Translations under genes and position numbers: made by a program
Shown: piece by piece, positions 34,813 to 44,375 of the stretch
Layout: each line of letters begins with the position of its first letter
Numbering within the stretch: position 1 is the stretch's first letter
The notes under the pieces: model-generated
Databases searched by the model: none
Told to the model about the DNA's origin: nothing
What the model saw: only the letters and a program-made list of their open reading frames with translations
From: Acidimicrobiales bacterium
GTDB taxonomy: Bacteria > Actinomycetota > Acidimicrobiia > Acidimicrobiales > SHLQ01
Reading direction: 5' to 3'
Assembly (NCBI GenBank): GCA_020629375.1
Contig: JAHDDK010000018.1
Coordinates: 1 to 64,000, forward strand
DNA: 64,000 nt

Positions 34813-35364
34813 ATGAATGCCGCCGAATCCACCGTCGATTCCCTTTCTGGTTCCGAATCCAGCGAACGTCGACCGCATCCTGACTCTGGCGTGCATCACG
34901 TTCTACGAACCGCCTACGACGTGGAACGTCGGCGTCTCGTCGCGCTGTCGGCGATGATCGTGGGCGACGTCGTCGTCGCCGAGGAGATCGTTCATGACGT
35001 CTTCGCTCGGCTGCTGGCCAAGCCCCACCTCCTTCGCCCTGGACGTCCGGTTGAGCCCTACGTCCGCAAAGCGGTTGTCAATGACAGTCGCTCTCGGCTG
35101 CGGCGCCTGGCGATCGAACGACGGCATCGGCGCACGACGCGTGCCGATGTTGCACTCGCTCCCGAACCTCCGGACGCGGAGCTTCTCGCTGCTCTGCGCA
35201 TGCTGCCGGTTCGTCAACGTCAGGCCATCGCGCTTCGGTTCTACGACGACTACAGCGTCGACCAGATCGCCGAGACGCTCGGGATCTCAGCCGGCTCGGT
35301 GAAGACCCATTTGCATCGTGGCCTTGCGCGGCTGCGGGAGACTCTCGAGGGAGACCCCACATGA
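34813..35364 (+). CDS. RNA polymerase sigma factor, ECF/sigma-70 family
   Basis: Region 2 (VVAEEIVHDVFARLLAKP) and region 4 (LPVRQRQAIALRFYDDYSVDQIAETLGISAGSVKTHLHRGLARLRE). Confidence 0.92.
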   Translation: MNAAESTVDSLSGSESSERRPHPDSGVHHVLRTAYDVERRRLVALSAMIVGDVVVAEEIVHDVFARLLAKPHLLRPGRPVEPYVRKAVVNDSRSRLRRLAIERRHRRTTRADVALAPEPPDAELLAALRMLPVRQRQAIALRFYDDYSVDQIAETLGISAGSVKTHLHRGLARLRETLEGDPT

Positions 35365-36989
35365 GCATCGATCGACGGCTGTCGACGGCGTACGACGATC
35401 TCACGGATGCTGCCGCCGGCGGTGACTGGGACCGGGTGGTGTCGGATGGCCGCCGCATCGAAAGGCGACAGCGGTCGCTACAACGCGTCGTGGTAGCGAG
35501 TGTCGTCGTCGCCGGAACGTTTCTCATGCTTCGAGCTGAAGGGGGCCTCGGCGTCGAGGTCGACGTACCGGCTGCCGACGGTGGTTCCGCCGAAGAAGGG
35601 AGCACGTTTGTGCGATTCGCTCTCGGTCTTCTGCCATGGCTCATGAGCCTCTCTGTTGGCATGGCGGTCTGGCTCGGCGCACCCGAATCTCTCCGGCAGC
35701 CGTACCTCGGCTCGAGGTCGAGCCGCCTTACTCGCGCGTTGCTGGCGGCCGCGGTCCCCGCGATGTCGACCCACGTTGTTGTTGCCGTCGCGCTGTTCGT
35801 CGGCGCGTGGAACACTCACATTGGTACAGGTTCAATCCAGGCCAGCTATGCAGTAGGCGTAGGAGCGCTCGTTGCGGCAGCGTTGCTTCCGGTCCGAGAA
35901 TTTCGACAACGAAACGGTCTGATCCGTGTCGGGGCCGGTCTCGCGGCATCAATTGCCGTCTCGTTGGCCACAACGTTGCTGAGTAACGCCGTCACGGCAC
36001 CGACCCGAGGAATCGCTCTTGTCTCGGCGACGATTGCCATGGTCGCGCTCATGGTGGTGGTCTCACTTGGGCGTCGCTTCTCCTGGGACATGGACACGGG
36101 ACTTGGCCAGCGTTTCGCGGCGTTGCCTGCTCGCCGCCGGATCGCCTGTCTCGGCGGAATCGTCGGGGTCCTGCTGACCGTCGGGGGTTGCTTGACCGCT
36201 GCGTGGATCTCGGCATCGCTCCATCAGCACGTGCAGGTCGACGGACGTGCACACCCGCAGGACGTCGGCGCGCCGCTGCTCAGCGACCAGAACCCGCCGC
36301 TATTGGTGTCTGACCGGGTGCTCTTTCACGACCCGAACCTCGCCGTGTTTGCTGAGGCGCAACTCGATGGCTCGCTCGTGACCGTCGGGCCATCGTGGAT
36401 CTTGGTAGACCTCATCGACCGCTCGGCACTGAGCGGCGCACGCACCGCCATCTGGTTGGGGCTCCTGATCATGCTCGTTGCCGGCGTGGCCAATCGTGTG
36501 GAGTTCGGTGGCCGATTCCGACAGGTCGTAGCCGGGCTCGGCGTGCTCATCGTCATCGTCGTCCCGTTCTCCGAGTGGCGGATGACGAGCGCTGCGATCG
36601 GGTCGATGCCCTCACCCGAGGGGGCAACCCGAGTTGCCGAGTGGGCGGGATGGTCGCCATTGACCGGCACGAACTTCGACGGAGCGGTCGTGTTCCGTTG
36701 GACCGAACCCCTGGGCTCGGCAGACGCCACGGTCCTTCGAAACCGCCTTCGCGAGTCGGGATGGTCGTCGTCGTACGACGACTCGGACCGGATCATCGTG
36801 CAGGTGCCTGGCAGCATCACGGAGCGAGCCTCCGCCGAATCGCTCACTGCCGATATGGTCCGGGTCCGGCCGCTGTCCGATGACGGCGACGACGCGATAT
36901 CGATCGTTGCGCTGCTCCTCGGAATCGGATTGGTCGCCGTATCGATTCCGCCAGCACCGCGGTCGCCGGTTCGGCCCGATCAGCTGTAG
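35361..36989 (+). CDS. polytopic membrane protein coupled to sigma factor (candidate membrane anti-sigma/sensor)
   Basis: ATGA overlap with the sigma gene; short cytosolic N-terminus followed by about 10 predicted TM segments and two larger extracytoplasmic stretches. Confidence 0.7.
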   Translation: MSIDRRLSTAYDDLTDAAAGGDWDRVVSDGRRIERRQRSLQRVVVASVVVAGTFLMLRAEGGLGVEVDVPAADGGSAEEGSTFVRFALGLLPWLMSLSVGMAVWLGAPESLRQPYLGSRSSRLTRALLAAAVPAMSTHVVVAVALFVGAWNTHIGTGSIQASYAVGVGALVAAALLPVREFRQRNGLIRVGAGLAASIAVSLATTLLSNAVTAPTRGIALVSATIAMVALMVVVSLGRRFSWDMDTGLGQRFAALPARRRIACLGGIVGVLLTVGGCLTAAWISASLHQHVQVDGRAHPQDVGAPLLSDQNPPLLVSDRVLFHDPNLAVFAEAQLDGSLVTVGPSWILVDLIDRSALSGARTAIWLGLLIMLVAGVANRVEFGGRFRQVVAGLGVLIVIVVPFSEWRMTSAAIGSMPSPEGATRVAEWAGWSPLTGTNFDGAVVFRWTEPLGSADATVLRNRLRESGWSSSYDDSDRIIVQVPGSITERASAESLTADMVRVRPLSDDGDDAISIVALLLGIGLVAVSIPPAPRSPVRPDQL

Positions 36990-37663
36990 CCGCAGGCCCG
37001 AAGAGCGTGCTTGAACCAGCCAGCGACCGGTGCAGCCGCATCCCATGCGTCGAGAATGATCTGGTCGAGGTCGGGATCGAGCAAGACCTCCGGGTCGTCA
37101 TTGCTCATCCAAAAGGTCCACTGCTTGTTCAGGACAAGGGGCTCCGCTGCCGCCGCGTCCTTCAGGTCGGGTAGCGGGCGCTTGTGCGCCTCCCCGCCAA
37201 GCTCGCCATAGACCCGTTGAAAGTCGGCATCAGCTATCGCCGCCCGCAATCCGTCGCCGTGCACGGCGATGTAGCGCCGCAATGCGTCGCGCATCTCGGT
37301 CGACGGCATGTACATGCCTCCCGCGACGGCGAGACCGGTTACGCCGATGCGGGTCGTGTACGCCGGCCAGTCCGGATCGTGCTTCTGCGAGCGGCCGATG
37401 GTGATGCCGAGCTCGGTCTTGTAGGGCGATTTGTCGTCCGAGAAACGCACGTCTCGGTTGATTCGGTAGATCGCCTTCTTCGGATCCATGTCGTACTCGG
37501 GGAAGCGGGCAGCGAGGCCCTCGCAGAGGTCCTCGGCGAGCGCAAGGTACGGCGCTCGGAGATGCGTCTCGTAGTCCGGGCGGTGTTCGTCGAACCAGGC
37601 CTTCGAGTTGTTGTTGGCCAGGCCATTCCAGAACTCGAGCGTTGCGGCAGAGAAGTAGGCCAT
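36980..37663 (-). CDS. DUF2461 / TIGR02453 family protein
   Basis: LEFWNGLANNNSKAWFDEHRPDYE, IYRINRDVRFSDDKSPYKTELG. Confidence 0.88.
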   Translation of the reverse strand: MAYFSAATLEFWNGLANNNSKAWFDEHRPDYETHLRAPYLALAEDLCEGLAARFPEYDMDPKKAIYRINRDVRFSDDKSPYKTELGITIGRSQKHDPDWPAYTTRIGVTGLAVAGGMYMPSTEMRDALRRYIAVHGDGLRAAIADADFQRVYGELGGEAHKRPLPDLKDAAAAEPLVLNKQWTFWMSNDDPEVLLDPDLDQIILDAWDAAAPVAGWFKHALRACGYS

Positions 37664-37682
37664 GTGTCGCGACGGTACCTGC

Positions 37683-38450
37683 TCAGCGGATGCGCACAGA
37701 AAGGCAGGTGACGCAGCCGTCGAGTTTCTCGAATTCGGAGATGTCGACCGTCACCACGTCGTAGCCCTCGCCTCGAAGTTTGGCGGCCGACTCTGGAGCG
37801 GAGGCGGCGACCAGGAGCGTGTCGTCGTCGAGGTGCACCACGTGGGATCCGTGGATCTCGGGCATCGACCACACGGTTCGGCCGAGGGCGGAAGTGTCGA
37901 CCTGGTCGGCGATGCCGATGACCTGCCCATCGGGGAGTGCGGTGATCGCGGACTTGAGGTGGAGGGTCCCCGAGATCGGCACCGCCGTGACTCTCCACGA
38001 GCTCCCCAGAACCTCTGCCAGCGCGTCGATCGCGGTTTGGTCGGTTCGATCGGACACGCCGACGATCACGTCGCTTCCGATCTTCAGCACATCGCCACCG
38101 TCGATGGTCCCGCAGCCGTCCGGCAGGTCGATGACCTCGAGGCCGAGAGACTCGAACACCGGTCGGATGGCAGTCGTCTCCGGTCGACGGCTCTCGGCGC
38201 CTGGCCGGCACACGATGGCCCGATTGCCGCAGACGACAACGGTGTCTTCGATGAAGACGGCATCTGGGCAGTCGTCCGCAGGCGGGCACTCGACGATCGT
38301 CCATCCGGTCGACTCCATCGCGTCGAGATAGGTGTTCCATTGCGACTGGGCGCGAACCATGTCGATCGGCTCGGTGGGGGATTCGAGGGTGAGGCCGTCT
38401 GCCAAGAGCGGTCCGGGTCGGCGGACGACGGCCGTTCGTCTTGGGGTCAC
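37683..38450 (-). CDS. ddaH: dimethylarginine dimethylaminohydrolase / arginine deiminase-superfamily hydrolase
   Basis: PDAVFIEDTVVV, GCGTIDGGDVL, SGTLHLKSAITAL, C-terminal catalytic Cys context GCVTCLSVR. Confidence 0.83.
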   Translation of the reverse strand: MTPRRTAVVRRPGPLLADGLTLESPTEPIDMVRAQSQWNTYLDAMESTGWTIVECPPADDCPDAVFIEDTVVVCGNRAIVCRPGAESRRPETTAIRPVFESLGLEVIDLPDGCGTIDGGDVLKIGSDVIVGVSDRTDQTAIDALAEVLGSSWRVTAVPISGTLHLKSAITALPDGQVIGIADQVDTSALGRTVWSMPEIHGSHVVHLDDDTLLVAASAPESAAKLRGEGYDVVTVDISEFEKLDGCVTCLSVRIR

Positions 38451-38597
38451 GATGCCTCCGCACGCCGGGAGGTGCTGATCAACGGTTCCATGTCCCGCAG
38501 TGTGTCAGGCGTCGGGAGCATCGCGATCGTCAACGGCTCGAATCTCGCCGACGGGTCGATCCGTCGAAATCGCCTCCTTAGCGCCCATACTCGAACC

Positions 38598-38903
38598 ATG
38601 GTCGATCTCGATCCCGCCCTCATCCAGCGCATCGACGACGTCCGCCGACATCGTGACGACACGCTCGAGGCGATCGAGGCGGGCACGATCGACCCGGCCT
38701 CGGTTCCGTCGATCGGGGCTGACGATCCAGCGCTTGCGTCGATGAAGGTTCTTCCCATGCTCGAAGCGATTCCCGGACGCAAGAAAGTGCAGACCCGCCG
38801 AGCGCTCGGCGACATCGGTGTCGACGAAGCTGCGCTGTGGTCTGAGGTGACCCGTGAGCAGTGGTCGTCGCTTCCCGCCGCACTCGAACGGCACGCTCGA
38901 TGA
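38598..38903 (+). CDS. mihF: actinobacterial integration host factor MihF
   Basis: 101-aa ORF; ALASMKVLPMLEAIPGRKKVQTRRALGDIGVDEAA... matches actinobacterial IHF; adjacent to gmk as in other actinobacteria. Confidence 0.92.
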   Translation: MVDLDPALIQRIDDVRRHRDDTLEAIEAGTIDPASVPSIGADDPALASMKVLPMLEAIPGRKKVQTRRALGDIGVDEAALWSEVTREQWSSLPAALERHAR

Positions 38904-39481
38904 GCGCCGATACAGGAGCGACCTCCCGCCCGGTCGGAGTGATCGTCGTGTCGGGTCCTGGTGGCGTCGGGAAGGGAACCGTCGTCGAACGGGCGGTCGC
39001 GAACGACGGCGAGATCGCGCTCTCCCGAAGCTGGACGACCCGAGACCGCCGCCCCGGCGAGGCCGAAGACGCCTACGTCTTCGTGGACGAGGAGACGTTT
39101 CTTGCCCGCCGCGACGATGGTGGTTTTCTGGAGTGGAACCACTTTCTCGGCGGCGCCTACTACGCGTCTCCGGTGCCCGAAATCGGTGCCGGCAAGGATC
39201 TGCTGCTCGAGATCGACGTGAACGGCGCTCGTCAGATCCATGAAAACGGCACGGCGAACACGCTGTACGTCTTCATCGACACGGTGACCCCTGAGCATCA
39301 ACGGGCACGTCTTGTCGGCCGGGGAGACACGCCGGAGCAGGTGGAGCGACGGATGGAGGCCGGTGCTCAGGAGCGAGAGATGGCCGCCGATCTGCCGTAT
39401 GTGCACATCGTCAATGACGACCTCGATCGGGCCGTCGATGACCTCCTCGCCCTGATCGTGGAGTACCGGTCTCGCTGGTAG
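38900..39481 (+). CDS. gmk: guanylate kinase
   Basis: VVSGPGGVGKGTVV, SRSWTTRDRRPGE, FLEWNHFLGGAYY. Confidence 0.95.
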   Translation: MSADTGATSRPVGVIVVSGPGGVGKGTVVERAVANDGEIALSRSWTTRDRRPGEAEDAYVFVDEETFLARRDDGGFLEWNHFLGGAYYASPVPEIGAGKDLLLEIDVNGARQIHENGTANTLYVFIDTVTPEHQRARLVGRGDTPEQVERRMEAGAQEREMAADLPYVHIVNDDLDRAVDDLLALIVEYRSRW

Positions 39482-39511
39482 GGTGAAGGGTCGCCTCTAC
39501 CGGGAGATCCC

Positions 39512-39838
39512 ATGTCCGACGAAGCTTCGATGATCGATCCGCAGGTCGAAGACCTGCTCGACCGGGCGGGCTCCAAGTTCCGCCTCGTCACGCTCGGCGC
39601 CAAGCGTGCGCGCCAGATCAATTCGTACTTCGGTCAGCTCGGCGATGGTCTGGGTGCTCAGGTCCCGCCGCAGGTGACCTCGGTCGCTCGCAAGCCGCTG
39701 TCGATCGCGTTCGAAGAGATCGCCGCAGAGAAGATCGAGCCGGTCGAGCGCGATCTCGAGGCCGAGGCCCTCGCCGAGGCACAAGCTGCAGCCGATGCTG
39801 AGGCGATGGAAGCCGAACTCGCTGGCGACGCCGGCTGA
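39512..39838 (+). CDS. rpoZ: DNA-directed RNA polymerase subunit omega
   Basis: GSKFRLVTLGAKRARQINSYFGQLG...KPLSIAFEEIAAEKI; between gmk and coaBC. Confidence 0.95.
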   Translation: MSDEASMIDPQVEDLLDRAGSKFRLVTLGAKRARQINSYFGQLGDGLGAQVPPQVTSVARKPLSIAFEEIAAEKIEPVERDLEAEALAEAQAAADAEAMEAELAGDAG

Positions 39839-39878
39839 GCGGACTTCGTTCACCTCGAACGGGCGGCCCTCGACGACG

Positions 39879-41096
39879 ATGAGTGCTCTCGCCGGCAAGC
39901 GGATCGTCCTTGGAGTCACCGGTGGAATTGCCGCGTACAAGGCGATCGAGGTCAGCCGACGGCTGGTCGACGCGGGTGCACACGTCGCTCCGATCATGAG
40001 CGAGGGCGCCGAGAAGTTCGTTGGTCGCGTCACCCTTGATGCACTGGCGTCGGAGAAGGTCCAGACGAGCTTGTGGGATGAGACGAGCCCGATTCCGCAC
40101 ACGCGTCTCGGTCAGACGGCCGATTGCGTCGTCGTTGCGCCGGCCACGGCACGTCTCCTTGCCGACTTTCGGATGGCGCGATCTGACGACCTGCTGACGG
40201 CCACGCTGATCGCGACCAGGGCGCCCGTCGTGATTTGCCCGGCGATGCACACCGAGATGTGGGAGAACGCCGGTGTTCAGGACAACATCGCCGTGTTGCG
40301 TGAGCGGGGCATCCACATCGTCGATCCCGAGCCCGGCCGCCTCGCCGGCGGGGATGTCGGTTTCGGCCGCCTCGCCGCTCCACGAACCATCGTTGCGAAC
40401 ATCGAGCGAGCCCTGTCTGACGCAGACCTCGCCGGACTTCGCATCGTCATCACTGCAGGTGGGACACGGGAAGCCATCGACCCTGTTCGAGTGATCTCCA
40501 ACCGATCCACCGGCAAACAGGGTTATGCACTCGCCGAAGCGGCCTTCGCCCGCGGCGCAGATGTCACGCTCATCACGACCGTCGACCGGGAGCCGCCACC
40601 CGGCGTCGAAATCGTCGACGTCGAGAGCGCCGCCGAGATGCAAGAGGCGGTGATGGCCCGCACGGACGCCGACGTCGTGATCATGGCGGCCGCTGTCGCC
40701 GACTTCCGTCCGATCGATCCACCCGACCACAAGATCAAGAAGACCGGTGGCGCCGTTCCTGAGATCCATCTCGAGAAGACCCACGACTTCCTCGTCGACC
40801 TCGGCCACGGCAAAGCCACGTCGCAGACGATTGTGGGGTTCGCCGCCGAGACGGAGAACGTCCTCGACAATGCCCGCGGCAAGCTCGAACGGAAGAACCT
40901 CGACCTGATCGTTGCAAATGACGTGTCTGCGCCGGACACCGGCTTCGCCCACGACACGAACGCGGTCACAATCGTGTTTGCCGATGGCAGCTCCGAAGCG
41001 GTACCACTAGGACCCAAACGGGTGATCGCTGATGCGATCTTCGATGCTGTCGTCCGGGTCCGAAAGAACTCCCCGTCCACCCCCGAGCTGACGTGA
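39879..41096 (+). CDS. coaBC: bifunctional phosphopantothenoylcysteine decarboxylase/synthase
   Basis: VLGVTGGIAAYKAIEVSRRLVDAGAHV, VCPAMHTEMWENAGVQDN, ITAGGTREAIDPVRVISNRSTGKQGYALA. Confidence 0.96.
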   Translation: MSALAGKRIVLGVTGGIAAYKAIEVSRRLVDAGAHVAPIMSEGAEKFVGRVTLDALASEKVQTSLWDETSPIPHTRLGQTADCVVVAPATARLLADFRMARSDDLLTATLIATRAPVVICPAMHTEMWENAGVQDNIAVLRERGIHIVDPEPGRLAGGDVGFGRLAAPRTIVANIERALSDADLAGLRIVITAGGTREAIDPVRVISNRSTGKQGYALAEAAFARGADVTLITTVDREPPPGVEIVDVESAAEMQEAVMARTDADVVIMAAAVADFRPIDPPDHKIKKTGGAVPEIHLEKTHDFLVDLGHGKATSQTIVGFAAETENVLDNARGKLERKNLDLIVANDVSAPDTGFAHDTNAVTIVFADGSSEAVPLGPKRVIADAIFDAVVRVRKNSPSTPELT

Positions 41097-41140
41097 TGGG
41101 CCACCATCGCGTCGTTCCACGCGCCAGCCAGGAGTAGCCC

Positions 41141-42340
41141 GTGCCCAACAACTACACGTTTACCTCGGAGTCCGTCACCGAGGGTCATCCGGACAAGATG
41201 GCCGACCAGATTTCGGACGCCATCCTCGACGCCCTGCTCGAACAGGACCCGATGAGCCGTGTCGCCTGCGAGACCCTGGTCACGACCGGTCTCGCCATGG
41301 TGGCCGGTGAGATCACTACCAAGGCCTACGTCGACATTCCGTCGGTCGTTCGCGAGACGATCAACGGCATTGGCTACAACCGCGAGTCATTCGGATTCGA
41401 CGGCAACACGTGCGGAGTGATGGTTTCGATCGACGAGCAGTCCGTCGACATCGCCCAGGGGGTCGACGACTCCGAAGAAGTCCGGTCGGGTTCGTCGGGC
41501 GAGGAAGACGATCTCGACAAGCAGGGTGCGGGCGACCAGGGAATGATGTTCGGCTACGCATCGGACGAAACCGACGTCTTGATGCCGCTGCCGATCCACG
41601 TTGCGCATCGCATGGCCGAGCAGCTCGCCGCCGTTCGCAAGGCTGGGACGGTGCCGTACCTTCGCCCCGACGGCAAGACTCAGGTCACCTTCGACTACGA
41701 GGACGACAAGCCCGTTCGCCTCAAGACGGTCCTCGTGTCGACGCAGCACAACGACGGCATCGACCGTGACTCGATGATTCGCCCCGATCTCATCGAACAC
41801 GTCATCAAGCCGGTCATCCCCGAACAGTTCGCCGACGACGACTTCGAGGTGCACGTCAACCCAACCGGTCGTTTCGTGATCGGTGGCCCTGTCGGCGATG
41901 CCGGCCTTACCGGCCGCAAGATTATCGTCGACACCTACGGCGGAATGGGCCGGCACGGCGGCGGTGCGTTCTCCGGCAAGGACCCGTCCAAGGTCGACCG
42001 TTCGGCGGCGTATGCCGCTCGCTGGGTCGCGAAGAACGTTGTGGCCTCGGGTGCTGCGACCCGTTGCGAGGTGCAGGTTGCCTACGCCATCGGCATGGCA
42101 CGGCCGATGTCGACGCTCGTCGAAACATTCGGCACGGAGAACGTCGATCCGGCGAAGATCACCGAAGCCGTCGAGCAGGTCTTCGACCTCCGTCCCGCAG
42201 CGATCTTGCGCGACCTCGATCTGCGACGCCCCGTGTTCAAGCCGACTGCGGCATACGGACACTTCGGTCGCACGGGCGATGGCTTCACCTGGGAGAACAC
42301 CGATCGGGCCGACGACCTGAAGTCCGCCCTCGGCATGTGA
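41141..42340 (+). CDS. metK: S-adenosylmethionine synthetase
   Basis: [59 protein letters not shown]. Confidence 0.97.
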   Translation: MPNNYTFTSESVTEGHPDKMADQISDAILDALLEQDPMSRVACETLVTTGLAMVAGEITTKAYVDIPSVVRETINGIGYNRESFGFDGNTCGVMVSIDEQSVDIAQGVDDSEEVRSGSSGEEDDLDKQGAGDQGMMFGYASDETDVLMPLPIHVAHRMAEQLAAVRKAGTVPYLRPDGKTQVTFDYEDDKPVRLKTVLVSTQHNDGIDRDSMIRPDLIEHVIKPVIPEQFADDDFEVHVNPTGRFVIGGPVGDAGLTGRKIIVDTYGGMGRHGGGAFSGKDPSKVDRSAAYAARWVAKNVVASGAATRCEVQVAYAIGMARPMSTLVETFGTENVDPAKITEAVEQVFDLRPAAILRDLDLRRPVFKPTAAYGHFGRTGDGFTWENTDRADDLKSALGM

Positions 42341-44118
42341 ACGACCCGCTGCCCGGACTCGGTCCGTCCGCTCCACCCCGAACGGAACGACCCACCGGGC
42401 GGCTCGTGCGTGTCCAACCCGACATCGTCGGAGTAAGCGACACGTTCACCTACGAAGTCCCGTCTTCTTGGGAGGGCGACGGTCGAGCGGACCAGATCGC
42501 CATCGGTGGTCTGGTCCGCATCGATTTTTCTGGCCGACGAATCCGCGGGTGGATCACCGAGGTCAATGTCGCTGACGACAATTCGGTCGACGCCATCCGA
42601 CCGTTGAAGAAGTGGTCGTCGATCGGTCCGTCGTCCGAGGTGATGGATCTCGGACGGTGGGCGGCATGGCGATGGGCCGGCAGTCCGGTGCATTTCTTGC
42701 GTGCCGCTTCGCCGACCCGAATGGTCCGCGAACGTCGAGCGTCTCTGCCACGTCGCCAACCGGAGACTCCCGTGGGTTTCGAACGTGCGCTCTCGGGAGG
42801 AGTCACCCTGCTCCGGACGCTCCCGACCGAGGACGTTTCGCACGTTGTCCATGCCGCAACCCGGCTCGGTACGACACTGGTCATCGCTCCCACGCTGCGG
42901 CACCGAGATCGCGTGATCCGGGCCATGCGAGCCGAAGGCGCCAATGTCCATGCGCATCCCGACGCCTGGGAGATGGGTATCCGCGGGCATCACCTCGTTG
43001 GTACTCGGACAGCGGCGCTCGCAACGATCCCGAATCTTGCGGCAATCATCGTGCTCGATGAGCACGACGGTGCACTAAAGGAAGAGCGCACGCCCGGTTG
43101 GAACGCTCGAGACCTCGCGATCGAACGTGGTCGCCGTCTCGACATTCCCGTGGTTCTCGCGTCCGCCACACCGTCGCTCGAAGGTCTCGAAGCGGCCGAC
43201 CGGATCCTCGCCCCGAACCGGGCCACCGAACGAAAGGGCTGGCCTCGCGTCGATGTTGTCGACATGAGAACAACCGACCGACCAGGGCTGCTGAGCGAAC
43301 GGATCGTTGAGCCGGTCCGGACCGCAGAGACGGTGGCCTGCGTGCTGAACCGGAAGGGTCGCGCCCGCATGCTCGTCTGTCGACGGTGCGACGCCCTGGC
43401 GACGTGTGAGTTGTGCTCGGGCACCGTGGTCGAGGGCGACGACGGGAACCTGGTCTGCCCCGCCGATGGGACGACTCGCCCCGCTGTATGCGGGGAGTGT
43501 TCGTTCACGTCATTCAAGTTCTTGCGGCTCGGCATCTCGAGTCTCGAACGCGATTTGCGAGTGCTAGCGGGGCGCTCCGTGACGGAGGTGAGTGCCGACA
43601 CGACCGCACCCGTGCCGACATCAGGGTTGCTCCTCGGCACGGCCGCACTTCTACAGCGCCTCGAACGGGCCGATGTCGTGATCTTTCTCGACTTTGATCA
43701 AGAGCTCCGACGGCCACGTGTCCGGGCGGCCGAGGAGGCATTCGCAATGATTGGCCAAGCAGCGCGCCTGACCGGCCGCCGTGATGACGGCGGACGCCTC
43801 ATCATCCAGACGTACCGTCCGGACGATCTCGTGATCCGCGCCGCCGAGCTCGGCGAGCCGGGCGACGTCGCCCGTCATCTGCGGAACGTGCGGACGGTCT
43901 TCTCCCAACCGCCATATGGCGCCTGGGCGCTCGTCAGTGGTGCCGGGGCAGCCGAGTGGGCTCCTGCGGTCGGCGAGCAGCCTGGCGTGACGGTCGCTCG
44001 CAAGGCTGATGAGTGGCGCCTGAGTGCTCCTGATCACCACGTCTTGCTCGATGCGATTGCGTCGGTGCCTCGCCCGGAGGATCGCCTTCGAGTGGTCGTC
44101 GATCCGATCGACGCCTGA
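42337..44118 (+). CDS. priA: primosomal protein N' (PriA) homologue with degenerate helicase motifs
   Basis: 3'BD domain ([18 protein letters not shown]), [35 protein letters not shown], Cys-rich zinc region; no GxTGSGKT Walker A. Confidence 0.88.
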   Translation: MNDPLPGLGPSAPPRTERPTGRLVRVQPDIVGVSDTFTYEVPSSWEGDGRADQIAIGGLVRIDFSGRRIRGWITEVNVADDNSVDAIRPLKKWSSIGPSSEVMDLGRWAAWRWAGSPVHFLRAASPTRMVRERRASLPRRQPETPVGFERALSGGVTLLRTLPTEDVSHVVHAATRLGTTLVIAPTLRHRDRVIRAMRAEGANVHAHPDAWEMGIRGHHLVGTRTAALATIPNLAAIIVLDEHDGALKEERTPGWNARDLAIERGRRLDIPVVLASATPSLEGLEAADRILAPNRATERKGWPRVDVVDMRTTDRPGLLSERIVEPVRTAETVACVLNRKGRARMLVCRRCDALATCELCSGTVVEGDDGNLVCPADGTTRPAVCGECSFTSFKFLRLGISSLERDLRVLAGRSVTEVSADTTAPVPTSGLLLGTAALLQRLERADVVIFLDFDQELRRPRVRAAEEAFAMIGQAARLTGRRDDGGRLIIQTYRPDDLVIRAAELGEPGDVARHLRNVRTVFSQPPYGAWALVSGAGAAEWAPAVGEQPGVTVARKADEWRLSAPDHHVLLDAIASVPRPEDRLRVVVDPIDA

Positions 44119-44149
44119 CCGCGGATCGCGACTCGGTCCGTCGTGACCC

Positions 44150-44359
44150 TCAAGCGGCGAATCGGGCCGGGGGCACGGCGGGCTCGCCGAGCGCTTCTTC
44201 GGCGGCAGCGATCTCGTCGTGGGAGGGCCAGACCGGGTGGACCAGCGGACCCGGGTGATTCAGGAGGTCCTCAACGAGCTCGATCTCGACGGCACTGCCA
44301 TACCCACCTAGTCGGCGGGTGGCTCCGGATTCCTGAGGAGGCGGTAGTGCACCGAGCAC
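44150..44359 (-). CDS. small hypothetical protein
   Basis: Only long open frame in the 257-bp priA/oxidoreductase gap; coherent C-terminus VEIELVEDLLNHPGPLVHPVWPSHDEIAAAEEALGEP; start uncertain. Confidence 0.35.
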   Translation of the reverse strand: MLGALPPPQESGATRRLGGYGSAVEIELVEDLLNHPGPLVHPVWPSHDEIAAAEEALGEPAVPPARFAA

Positions 44360-44375
44360 GCCCTACTATCGCCAC

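Noticed and set aside
39618-40952. 444-aa minus-strand ORF opposite rpoZ/coaBC
   Set aside because: Antisense shadow; low-complexity Arg/Asp-rich translation without recognisable motifs.
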